A stretch of DNA of 26,277 bases from Collybiopsis luxurians FD-317 M1. Taxonomy: Eukaryota > Basidiomycota > Agaricomycetes > Agaricales > Omphalotaceae. A model generated the notes under the pieces. It did no database searches. It was not told the origin of the DNA and saw only the letters and a program-made list of their open reading frames with translations. Numbering within the stretch: the stretch's first letter is position 1; the number at the start of each line of letters is the position of its first letter. The position numbers and the translations under genes were made by a program. The stretch is taken from the NCBI GenBank assembly GCA_000827265.1, contig KN834899.1, forward strand, positions 18,160-44,436. Reading direction: 5' to 3'. Shown here in pieces: positions 10,131 to 19,202 of this stretch.

Positions 10131-12068
10131 CTATGAACTACTAGAAGAAGGTTTTGAAGGCGAGGCAGCAGCAAACTGCCCTCGGACTGACTCGAAAAGC
10201 TGCCGAAGCTGGGCGAGTTCTTCATCTCGCAACTTCGGCTCTTCTGCTGTGACTCAATGGGCCTCTTCACTTGCAGCCAACTCCTTCTTCAACTCCTCTA
10301 TTTCACTATCCCGAGCTTCCATTGCTCCCCTTAATTGTTGAACCTCCTGTAAGATACCTTAGCAAAACATGAAACCAGTCAAAAGAGAAGAAGGAAACTT
10401 ACTGTCAAAGGAATGTCACCCTTGAAATGCCTCACAAAGGATTTCAGATGATTTAGCTCCTCGTCCTTCTCCTCCAACTGACTGTCCCACAAAGACACCT
10501 GTTCCTTCAAATGGAGATTCTTGGTCTCCAAATGATCCAACTTCTGCAATAAAACTTGATACTCCTGATAGGCTTGGAGGAGCTCATCTTGCTGAGCATC
10601 AATGATGTTGGCAGAGGTCATATTGATAACAGATAGCGAATCGACAAAACATAGCAGGGACTCACTCGAGAATGAAGCAGGAGGTTTGGAAGGGGATTGC
10701 TGCTACAGGAACATCAAAAAAAAACAGTGAATGACTCAATAAATCTGTGAAAGTAGGGGAATACACACCAAGTGTTCTTTGAGACCAGCGAACACCCCCT
10801 GAATCAGCCCATCCACTAGAGCCCACAAATCCTGCTTGAGCATCTTCTTCCCGGGACCAGCAAACAATGATGCCATCCTCGTAATGACACATTCGACAGC
10901 AGCTTTTACCACTAGAAAGGTCAATTAGAATGGACATACAAAGAAGTTAAACCTGAAACTTACTTTCATCCTGAGTCAGGGAAGAGCCATCGGAAGGGAC
11001 TTGCTTGACAAGAGGTTCAAAAAACCATGTTGTCAAGCTGGAGACCTCGCTATAGGATCGGTTATCAACAGCTTTCCAAATGGGAGTGGAAGCTGTAGGA
11101 ATGGGAGTAGGGGGAGGTGGAACTTCTTCCGGATAATCCAGATTCATCGCATCCAGCTCTTTGGGAACTTCCATGTCGACATTGTCATCTACAGCATCAC
11201 AAACCACCTCCTTCCCTTTGCGCGACAGAACTTGGGCCACTCATTTGCATCCCAGATTTCCCAGACCCAATCTCCTCTCCTGATGGAACTGACTTTTTCA
11301 GAAAGTCTCCAACAAAACAACTAATGACAGAAAAAATTCATAAGCATAGACAACAGACTCAGGCAAGTCAGACTTACCAGCCTTCCTCTTCACCCCCTGA
11401 GACCTCAGCTTCTCTGATACAAACCCTAACTCCTCCAGATGATCCTGATAGTAAGGAAGGCTCCACAATCCAGTCTTAATCGCAGTCCATTCCTCATCTT
11501 GGATAGCGAAAAACCCACAACTCGAAGCATAATGATATGCAACAGCAAGAGGGATCTTGGCAAGTATATGGAACTGGAGTAGATGAAAAACACTCTTAAA
11601 GGAGCAGAACTTCTTGCTCGTGGCATAATTGCTCTCACAGGTGGAACAGAAAAGTGAATTTGAGTGAAGAGAGCAACTGGAATGAAGGCCATGCAAGGCA
11701 CAATACTCATAGGCTGGGTAATGGCTGAAAATTCTCCTCCACTCATCAGCAGGCACCCATTCCAATACCTCTGGACTAGAGTTGGCAAGATATGTGTTGT
11801 CAAAAATAGATTGAATATTAATGGGAAGGGGTGAAGAAATGTCCAGAGAGACTGGGACCAAGGGATACCGGAGGAGGGTGCTACACTTGAAAGCTGTACA
11901 CCACATCTTCTTCGCCTTCGGTGGAATTGAAGCCAGAGCATTGGAAAGGGGAACAATAATGGAAGATGGAGCGGGCTGAGGGGGTTTGATAATAAGATGG
12001 GGTTTTGACCCTCTGGAAGCACTTGATGACACCATGAGTCGGTCAGAAAACACTTGAGAAGATGACAT
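10131..12068 (-). pseudogene. Gene A: five-exon antisense gene in element 1
   Basis: On the minus strand between pol and the 3' LTR. Proposed exons: 12068-11378, 11320-10964, 10911-10769, 10702-10403, 10346-10131. The introns are 57, 52, 66 and 56 nt with GTAAGT/GTGTGT donors and AG acceptors. Exons total 1,707 nt, exactly 569 codons including the stop, which supports the model. The start (MSSSQVF) was chosen because a TATA box lies about 50 bp upstream. Residues about 123-155 form a Cys/His cluster (CALHGLHSSCSLH ... CSTC ... C) that could bind zinc. Exon 2 is acidic and Pro-rich (EVPPPPTP). Exons 4-5 form a coiled coil (SQLEEKDEELNHLKSF; ARDSEIEELKKELAA), and the end is Ser-rich. TGA codons at 11300-11298, 11243-11241 and 10256-10254 break it, each where CGA is plausible. 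The family is unknown; host capture or a retroelement accessory protein are both possible. Confidence 0.75.
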
Positions 12069-12116
12069 AGTAGTAAGAGGAAGAGATGAAATTGACTCAA
12101 TAATACAGAGTGTCAG

Positions 12117-12124
12117 CTTTATAA
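12117..12124 (-). promoter_or_regulatory. TATA box of antisense gene A
   Basis: Reading minus, CCCTTATAAAGC lies about 50 bp before the ATG at 12068-12066 and is followed by a CT-rich leader. The position fits a TATA promoter of a compact fungal gene, independent of the LTR promoter, which points the other way. Confidence 0.6.
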
Positions 12125-12249
12125 GGGCTTCAGACTTAGAGTTTTTCAATTGAAATTTGGCATCTGGCATATTGAAACTCAATCTGACAGCGCAACAGTC
12201 ATGACACCATGTTGCATCAAAAGCGATGCATCCTTTCGAGGGCTCAAGG

Positions 12250-12265
12250 ACCTTAGGGGGGGTAA
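12250..12265 (+). other. Polypurine tract before the 3' LTR of element 1
   Basis: ACCTTAGGGGGGGTAA directly abuts the LTR start TGTTA at 12266. This is the expected place and composition for the primer of plus-strand DNA synthesis. Confidence 0.9.
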
Positions 12266-12960
12266 TGTTATGCCCTACACTATTTTTTCCGCTCTTTCCA
12301 ACCAGTACACTCACCACACGACTTGATAATAGTCCTACCAATCAATTCGGCTCTCCAAATCTGACATGCATTTCACAAGGCAAACTAATCAGTTGCTCAT
12401 TCTAAACTTCTATTCACAAGGCCACATGTCTTCCTGCAGAGTATAAAAGCCTTGTACCTACATCTCTCATGATAATGCTGTTATTACCTGAACTATCTTG
12501 ATCTGTGTTGTTTCTGTTCTCTTGTTCACTAGTCCTTAATATTATTCTGCTTAACACCGAGTTGAGCAAACCCCATTGACACCAAGTCACTGGTATATCT
12601 ACCTCTCACTTGTTGAACTGATCAACAAGACTATTCAACTGCCGTAGCCTTTTGAATATTCTGTCTCATAGGGTAAACAGACACTGAGTCACAAACCTCC
12701 CGAGTCAACCCTCGTTAATACTGTCTTAATGAGTTCTCTTGATATACAATTTCTAGTCACACTGAGCTACTAGATTTGTTATTCGACACTCGAGGATCAT
12801 TCCTCTATATCAAATACTCAAACTGTACAGGACTCAATTACTTGTCATATGTAGCGACTCCCCATCGCATATTCTGTCTCGGCTGTGGTATAATAAATTA
12901 CTTTCTATTCACTGAACCTGCTACAAGCTTCTAACAACAAAGGTAGTAAAGGTCCTAACA
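12266..12960 (+). repeat. 3' LTR of element 1 (695 bp)
   Basis: It begins TGTTATGCCC and ends GGTCCTAACA, giving the inverted TGTTA/TAACA ends typical of Ty3/gypsy LTRs, and is preceded immediately by a polypurine tract. A TATA box (GTATAAAAGC, about 12442-12449) marks the promoter, so U3 is roughly 12266-12470. No gene is seen inside. The 5' LTR is outside the window, so LTR identity and age cannot be judged. Confidence 0.88.
12442..12449 (+). promoter_or_regulatory. LTR TATA box of element 1
   Basis: TATAAAAG within GCAGAGTATAAAAGCC, in the U3 part of the LTR and oriented with gag-pol. In a full element the matching copy in the 5' LTR would drive the genomic transcript. Confidence 0.65.
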
Positions 12961-13238
12961 GAAAGCTTGTCACAGTTAAAAACTTAAGGTTATTGTTGCA
13001 AGTTTAGTTCAGAAGTACCAGTTCAGATAAAGAAAGTTAGTTAAGAAAGAGCAAAGTCATAGCAGGCCTGAGTTTTACAGAACCTGAGAAGCAAAATCTG
13101 TTAAGCCTATTATTATTTGTATTCTGTGCAATTGTATATTGAATTCTACTTTGAAAAGACCCCCTTGAACTCAAGTGTTTGACTGAAGAGTGTGTTGGTG
13201 TTGGTGTGTGTGTGTTTATTGCACATTCACTTTTGCAC
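12961..13238. other. Flank between LTR 1 and the SPT5-like pseudogene
   Basis: About 280 bp with no coding signal. It starts with GAAAG next to the LTR end, which would be the target-site duplication if the same five bases precede the missing 5' LTR. A short GT-rich microsatellite (about 13193-13215, GTGTTGGTGTTGGTGTGTGT) lies near its end. Confidence 0.6.
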
Positions 13239-15898
13239 TTAGCCCAGAGTCAGCATATCAACATTGCATGCATGGCTACTGATGGACTTCATACATACAG
13301 CCCCGGAGGGGATATTGCAAATATCTTCTGGAGGAATGACCACAATTGAGTTCTTGCTCTTCCAATTTGTATGCATATGGAGCTCAATTTGTCCATTGTT
13401 CAACTCCAAATATACGAGGCGGTCTTCTTTGCTTGCCCAGGTGCCATGATGTATCTGAACATGGAACTTGAGCTTGTGCAAATACAAATGCCAAGTGGAT
13501 CAAGAATCCACCACTCAGGTGGAGGTATGTCCAAACCCACCAATCCTGTAACTTGATGCATATAGGTCTCCACATCTGCCTGCACAACCTATTGAAGAGG
13601 GCATTGGCACATCATATTTCAGCCTCCCTAAGCATGATTGCAGTTTCAATGGCTGTATGTTGCAGGGTATACCTGACCCGAAATTTGTAATACCCATCTA
13701 GACCAGAAGCATTAAATTCATGTAGATATTGAGTAGTGCTATAAAAAATGAGTGGAAAAGTCAAAGGAGCATATAGCGGAATCTTATTCTGCATGCTGGA
13801 CATCATTGTAATCCAACCATTCGTCACCGACAGTGACTATATCATATCAAACAAAGACCAACAATTCACTCAAACCCTTATCATCTGGATGAACATCAAG
13901 AACCACACCTCGATAGCCTTTCCTGGTAAGGTGCTTCATGACCATTATTGGAGTGGTGATCCATGGGGAACAGTGAGTCTGATAATCATTTGATGAACCT
14001 TTGGTGTTTTCAAGGGCTAGAGTCAGGGCTGGCTGAAACACTGAGCCTACTGAGCTCGAGAGATTGCCAATGTCGGTCTCAGCAGGAACTGAAGAAAGAG
14101 AATTCAAACAGAACGTGGTAATTGGGTCAATAGCTGGACCAGCAAAGTTTTGGCCTGTAAGGGAATTAGCAGTGTTTTGTGCTTCTAGATCCTGCTGCAG
14201 CCTGTGTAGAGTGTTGTCATTCAATAATACAGAGGTGGAGCATTCAAAATGCTTCACATCCATCACCAGCCCTAGACCATTGATACTAGGAATAGAGACA
14301 ATCTGTACACTTTGAAAATCCTTCTGCAGCAGGACAGTGGAAAGCATGACTATTTCCTGGCCAAACAGCACTTTGCATTGCATGGAGTCAACAGAATGAA
14401 CAATGCCAATCTCATTGTGGTAAGATTCTGGAAGTAGAAGACCCTTATAGACTGGGCCATACAGCTCATAAACACATACTTTATCTCCTGAATGAAAATG
14501 CCAAGTGTTAGGAATGGGCATATCTTGCCACAAGCTTTGGACTTCAGGGTGCCAAGATCAAGCAAATATGGTGAAGAGATTGGGATCCATAGTAGTTGGT
14601 GCCAGATGAAGCAACTTTTGCACCAAACTGCACCAAAAGAGAACTCCATTGTAAAAAAATTTTCAAACATGACCGCATGGATAGCCTTTGCTAATTGGAC
14701 AACCTTGGGGACAGTTAAGAAGCTCCACCTTGATGGGGAGATTATCATCTGTGGAAGAGTCATTCTCCTCAGGTGAGCCATGCTCATTCAGGGAATCATC
14801 TTCCTTATGGGAATCGAGGTTGTGCATCTCCAGTGCAAGTCCAACAGCTTTGGGGTATGACAGCAATGCAGGTAAGGGGCGTAAATTTGAATTTTGACAT
14901 ATCCATTTGGTATCAGCAGTGCTTTTGGAAAAGTGACCCACTAGAACAATAGGAGTATGACCTTTACTGTAAGTTAAGTATGAATCTTCCTGTGAAACTA
15001 CAGCAATATCACTGTCATATAAACCTCCTTTCACCACCACCCAGTCCTGCTGAAGATGTTCTGTTTCCCCCTGATCAGGAGCTACACCAGCAACAAGTCA
15101 GTGGATTGGCATTTCCAAGATGGTGGAATTTTGGAGCGCTGGCACATAAGAGATGAAAAGTCATTTGCCAGTATGTATATCGGGAGTAAGAGTGGTGAGG
15201 GGTGGGGCCAATGCTCTTCTGGGGCCAGCTGGAGCTGGACATGTAGCTGAAGCAGGAGCAATGACCATGGGAAGACGAGGGTAGAAGAAGCCATTTACGC
15301 CATGGAGATACATGGCCAAACAGGTATTTTGAGGGGACATGTTTGAACACATAAGATATATGAAGCCTTTCTGTTTGGAACAAAAGGCAGTGACTATCAT
15401 ATGCTCCAATGTTGAAGCAGAAGGAGGACTCAAAGGTTCAAGTAATGGGGTGTCATTATTGACAATGTCTTTGCAGATCCGAGAAATAATGCTCTGCTCA
15501 AAACCCTTCTGTGAAATAGTTGGTGTGAACACTAGTTTCAATGACAATGATCAACTTACATGGCATCTAATGTGAAAACACTGTATTTTCACATGAAATT
15601 TGGGCCAGGAGAGTTGTATAAAGCCTGTTGAAGTTGCCAATATAACTTCTGGAGAGCTGGTTCCACCTCCTCAACTTCCAGCAGTAATTCCTGAGCTCAG
15701 CAATGAGGAGATTGAAACCAGTTATCCGACTGTGTTGGGGCAGCAGCAGAGGTGGAAGAAGAGCTGACAGGAGGGGAGGGGACACCAGTGTTATGACCAG
15801 TTTCTAAACCTATGAGATGTTGTGCAATATCTGCAGTATTCAAATTGAGTAACAGAGGCAATAGTTGTATGAACTTATTTGCTTTCAATATCGTACTG
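13239..15898 (-). pseudogene. SPT5-like KOW-domain gene, degenerate
   Basis: Minus-strand frames read in order as a protein resembling the SPT5/NusG family. An NGN-like stretch (HMIVTAFCSKQKGFIYLMCS, about 15440-15350) is followed by KOW-type motifs: DWVVVKGGLYDSDIAVV (about 15030-14980), SGDKVCVYELYGPVYKG (about 14490-14440), LTRKGYRGVVLDVHPDD (about 13930-13880), and a C-terminal part containing VVIPPEDICNIPSG. A 51-nt intron (15559-15509, GTAAGT...TTTCACAG) is visible. Stops are TGA ending at 15697, 15589, 15161, 15098, 14663, 14558, 13847 and 13612, each at a codon where CGA is plausible; frames also change near 13800 and 13550. SPT5 binds RNA polymerase II during elongation, but this is weak-similarity, probably multicopy, transposon-associated sequence rather than the housekeeping gene. 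Its 5' end is lost near the element 2 LTR. Confidence 0.65.
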
Positions 15899-15974
15899 TG
15901 TAGACAATAGCTAGCAAGACAATTTGTGATTAGTTAATATGGATGTATGCAAGCAATTGTTGGTTATGATTATT

Positions 15975-17148
15975 TGTTAGAACTTGTAGTTCTATAAGGT
16001 ATGACTGTATCAGAGACTAGGTTGCTGGACAATCAATATAATTGTTGATATTCTGAATATTGTGTTGCCCAAACAAGCTAAAAGGTTGGTTCTCTTAGAA
16101 CTTGGTTAGTGTAACTTGTATGGATGAGGATAGATGTAAATGTTCAATACTTATGAAGGTATTGGATACTTACAATATTTGCTGTTGATACTGAATTGTC
16201 GGGACAAATATAGAGGGTGATTGATGATTATTATGTAATAGTGCAGTGTATGAGATGTCTCGATGTTGTGGACAACTGTTATACATGATAATGGCTGATG
16301 CGAGAGGTTTAAGTAATGTGACTACAATAGGTACAGTCACAAGTGATGCGTTGTTCCTCAGTATTTGCCAATATAAGTGTTGAGACAGTTGCAGTAATTG
16401 GAAATGCTGAATGTTCCGTCGACGCAATTTGATGGAGCAATCAATGGGCTTTAATAGGATTGACTATTTCGAGTTTCAAGGGTAATTACAATAGTGTGAT
16501 ATTGCGATATTTAGTAGATATAACTGTTGACACGGCTATTAATAGGTGCTGCTTGATTGGTGAACAGGATGGTACAATGTAGATGGAACAGTTTAGTAAA
16601 GTCAAACAGATTATGCTGGCTACGGTTGGTCAAACTGAAATAAAACTAATGAGATGAGATTTAGAGAGGAGGTTGCTAGTTGCAACTTTGAGAACGAAGC
16701 AGCGAGAAAAAGGAAAAACAAAAGAAAATAGATTCAAAAACTGTATGTATGACAAAATATTCGAGCTGGGATCCCCGAAGAATCCCAGCTACTTATATAC
16801 TATTCTACAATGTAAATAGATCCAAATAGTAATATGTACTTAACAAAATACAACCTGTGCAGGGGTCATTCAGTGCTGCCGCACAGTACTCAGTGCGCAG
16901 GAGTGATGCGCAACACCGGTGCACAGTATTGATGCTGCGCAGCAATTATGATACCAGGATTTAACCGACACCGATGTATGCGCAGGTTTATCGCATCTAG
17001 AATGCATGATTAATCTAAACTCATTCAGTAAGTTGCGAATCGCGAGTTTGCCTTTACTAGGAATAATTATGGTTATTATATTAGTAGTAAAATAGGAAAA
17101 GAATCAATAAGAAATGAGAATGGCGTGAAATCAGGGTGGTTCCTAACA
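15975..17148 (-). repeat. 3' LTR of element 2 (1174 bp)
   Basis: On the + strand it begins TGTTAGAACT (15975) and ends TTCCTAACA (17148), giving TGTTA/TAACA ends in both orientations. A polypurine tract abuts the 17148 side, so the LTR start is there and transcription runs minus. A TATA box lies at 16799-16792. U3 holds a 40-bp-spaced imperfect repeat at 16881 and 16921. The left boundary is less certain than the right because it rests on the TGTTA end alone. Confidence 0.75.
16792..16799 (-). promoter_or_regulatory. LTR TATA box of element 2
   Basis: Reading minus, AGTATATAAGTAGC lies inside the LTR about 350 bp from its start. A 9-bp inverted repeat (AGCTGGGAT/ATCCCAGCT, 16764-16790) follows immediately. 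Confidence 0.6.
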
Positions 17149-17166
17149 TTACCCCCTTCTTTAGGC
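17149..17166 (-). other. Polypurine tract of element 2
   Basis: Reading minus, CCTAAAGAAGGGGGTAA directly precedes the LTR start TGTTAGG. The form matches the tract of element 1 (G run followed by TAA), which supports both LTR boundaries. Confidence 0.85.
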
Positions 17167-17695
17167 CAGATCCCCCTCCGCAACATTGGCTTTCATCGTT
17201 CTTATTCCTATTTCGGTGGTCAAAATTAGTCGTTCTCAATATTAATATACCCCTTTAATTTCTTTTCCGGCTTTGGTCATTCTTAATATGCCACACCATT
17301 CTTTCACATCATTTGGTCCTTGTTACAACTGTTTTACGTCCCCTCCTTTTTATTCAGTTTTGGGTGTGCTTTGATTGTGAGACCCCCGCCACAATTTATG
17401 CGACGGAGTCACTTCGGCATTTAACCCTTCCTTTACACGCCTTGTCACTCTTGCCGTTTCCTCCCCCTTTGTCCACTGCCCATCAATAATGAACTTGTTG
17501 GCCTTATCGTTTCAGTCCCTCTTCATGAGTTATTGCTACGATGTCACCCAACTCACCTGGATCCTTCCACCTTTCCATTGGCCTGTTTTCTCATATAAAA
17601 ACCAGAAATTTCGGCTTTTCTCAACATCACTTCTCAGCCTCTTGTCAAATTTTTCACCCTACTCCAAACTCTTACTTCTGCCCCTGCATGCTTGC
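17167..17695 (+). promoter_or_regulatory. Upstream region and TATA box of antisense gene C
   Basis: About 530 bp between the polypurine tract and the gene C start. It is pyrimidine-rich on the + strand and has no convincing coding frame of its own. CATATAAAAACC at about 17593-17602 is a TATA-like box roughly 95 bp before the chosen ATG at 17696, so this stretch probably holds the gene C promoter and leader. Confidence 0.55.
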
Positions 17696-19035
17696 ATGTC
17701 TTCAGAATCCCCTCGACTTCCTTCATCAGTTGAACGCCTCGGTCAGCATGACCGTGGATGCGCAAATGATGATGGGGAACACGGTTCTGGAGGCCTCTTC
17801 TACCTTCACAACTCGGATGCAAGGTTCGTATTTAGTTTTCCTTGTTCCCAAGCCTTACTAACTCATTGTTTCTATTTTCTAGTCCACCCTCGCGAACCCC
17901 AACTCCAGTCAGCTCTGGCACGCTTGAGCCTCATTCCTCTGCCTCACCAGTCCCAACCAGCCTATTGTCGCCCCCAACTTCTATTGGAACACCAGTCGCT
18001 GTGCCGGGAATTAGTACTTTATCGTCCCCGACCGACCCGAGGTTAGGTGAGTTTCCTGTTTGTTCATTTTCCTGGTTTTGTATTGATTCTGATTTCTGTG
18101 TAGCTCACTCCTTGGACCAGTACAATTTCTTAGCACGCCGCTACCAAGATGCTAAGGAGGAGCCGGATTGATTGAGTAATCTGGTCCCTCAGCTTGCCAA
18201 TGTCATTGAAGTTCTTTTGGCCTCTGATGTATCAGTTATTTCTCCATTTCTTATGTCTATTTTCGAAATTTTGTATTGTGCTGGCGCCACCATTAAGGGG
18301 AGTACAACATCGGGACCCTCTTTTGAAACCGGGCAATTTATTCAAAATTTGGCCATGCTTGCTTCAGGTGCAGTTAGTGAGGTGGCGAGGTTGAAGGGTT
18401 TGATTTTGAAGGAGTATCCTTTTTCAGGGGATGCCGTCCATCGTTTATCCACTTGTCGAGAACTTCCTATTGCTAAACGTATACCTGCGTATGTTTGTTT
18501 TTTTTTTTTTTTTTTTTGATTTGTCTACTGACTGTTCCTTAATAGCGCACTAACCATCCCCCTCGTTGACAATTCTTTACCTTGGTCTTCGGTGGCTGCT
18601 CTTTCAAACAATCCCATTCCTTATTCGCCGGTTTCCCAACTCCATACCTCTCATCATCAACCTGTCATCGCTCGTAGTGCATTTGCAAGTCTTCCAGCTC
18701 GTCCTACCGTTCCCCCTCCTTCTCCCATCGAAAATCTTCCATCTATTGCTGCTATTCCCATGTCTCCCGCTTCTTCCACTGGTGCTACTATTGCTTCCAC
18801 TTCTGCTCACAGTGGGAATCCAGTTAGTGGTGTCAAACGTAACCGTCGTCGTCAATATAAACCCAAGGTTCGTGGTTTGGCTGATGTACCCGTTGCTTCG
18901 GCTCCTCAGCTGACCGCATCTTGGGTAGAAAACCAACGTTCCGGTGGTCCGTTCCCAAACGCTAGGATAGAGTTTGATCCCAGGTCTAGTTCATATCGTA
19001 CTGTTTCCCATTATAGACGTCACTCCTCCGACTAG
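17696..19035 (+). pseudogene. Gene C: four-exon antisense gene in element 2
   Basis: On the + strand, opposite to element 2 pol, between pol and its 3' LTR. Exons: 17696-17823, 17883-18046, 18104-18488, 18546-19035. Introns of 59, 57 and 57 nt have donors GTTCGT, GTGAGT and GTATGT; the first has a CTAAC branch point and the third contains 20 consecutive T. Exons total 1,167 nt, exactly 389 codons including the stop. The start MSSESPRL lies about 95 bp after the TATA box. Exon 2 is Ser/Pro/Thr-rich. Exon 3 is helical (HSLDQYNFLARRYQDAKEEP, then a hydrophobic stretch). Exon 4 is Pro/Ser-rich with a basic tail (VKRNRRRQYKPK) that could bind nucleic acid or act as a nuclear signal. One TGA (18169-18171) interrupts exon 3, so it is probably inactive. 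No family is recognised, and similarity to genes A and B is in layout and composition only. Confidence 0.72.
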
Positions 19036-19202
19036 ATATTTATTCCTTCCTATGTCTTCAATTATTGCCTTTTGCCTCATTTTACCATTCTTTTCCTTTT
19101 TGATAATATATTCCCTTTCTAATTGTAATCTCTGTATTTGGTTCATATGACTTTATCCTTTTGAATGGCTGCAATTATTTAATAATACATGAGAATTGTC
19201 AC
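19036..19202. other. Spacer between gene C and pol of element 2
   Basis: About 170 bp between two converging stop codons. Reading minus, AAAAAGGAAAAGAATGGTAA (about 19102-19083) is a purine run resembling a decayed polypurine tract, in the same relative place as the internal tract of element 1. Confidence 0.4.

Larger units (their letters stand above)
1..12960 (+). mobile_element. Large Ty3/gypsy chromovirus, 3' portion, decayed
   Basis: An LTR retrotransposon with the order gag, protease, RT, RNase H, integrase, GPY/F, chromodomain, antisense gene block, polypurine tract, 3' LTR. Integrase after RT/RNase H and a C-terminal chromodomain define Ty3/gypsy chromoviruses. Coding sequence is already open at base 3, so the 5' LTR and primer-binding site lie left of the window and no target-site duplication can be tested. 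The visible part is 12.96 kb, large for the group; the excess comes from an unusually long gag and the 3.5-kb block after pol. The main reading runs in frames starting at 3, about 1265, about 4085, about 4422 and about 6703, so there are about four frame changes and 22 in-frame stops. The copy cannot be autonomous. Confidence 0.93.

Noticed and set aside
9033..10136. Plus-strand open frames after pol
   Set aside because: They are short and overlap the better-supported minus-strand genes A and B, which have introns and coiled-coil coding.
11117..11479. 120-codon plus-strand Pro-rich frame
   Set aside because: It crosses an exon-intron boundary of gene A on the other strand; composition mirrors the Pro-rich exon.
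12961..12965. GAAAG as the target-site duplication of element 1
   Set aside because: The 5' end of the element is outside the window, so it cannot be verified.
13748..15250. Plus-strand frames in the SPT5-like region
   Set aside because: No domain resemblance; the minus strand gives ordered KOW-like motifs and a consistent intron.
18498..18517. Run of 20 T as a terminator or poly(A) tail of an inserted cDNA
   Set aside because: It lies inside gene C intron 3 with valid splice sites on each side and no target-site duplication.
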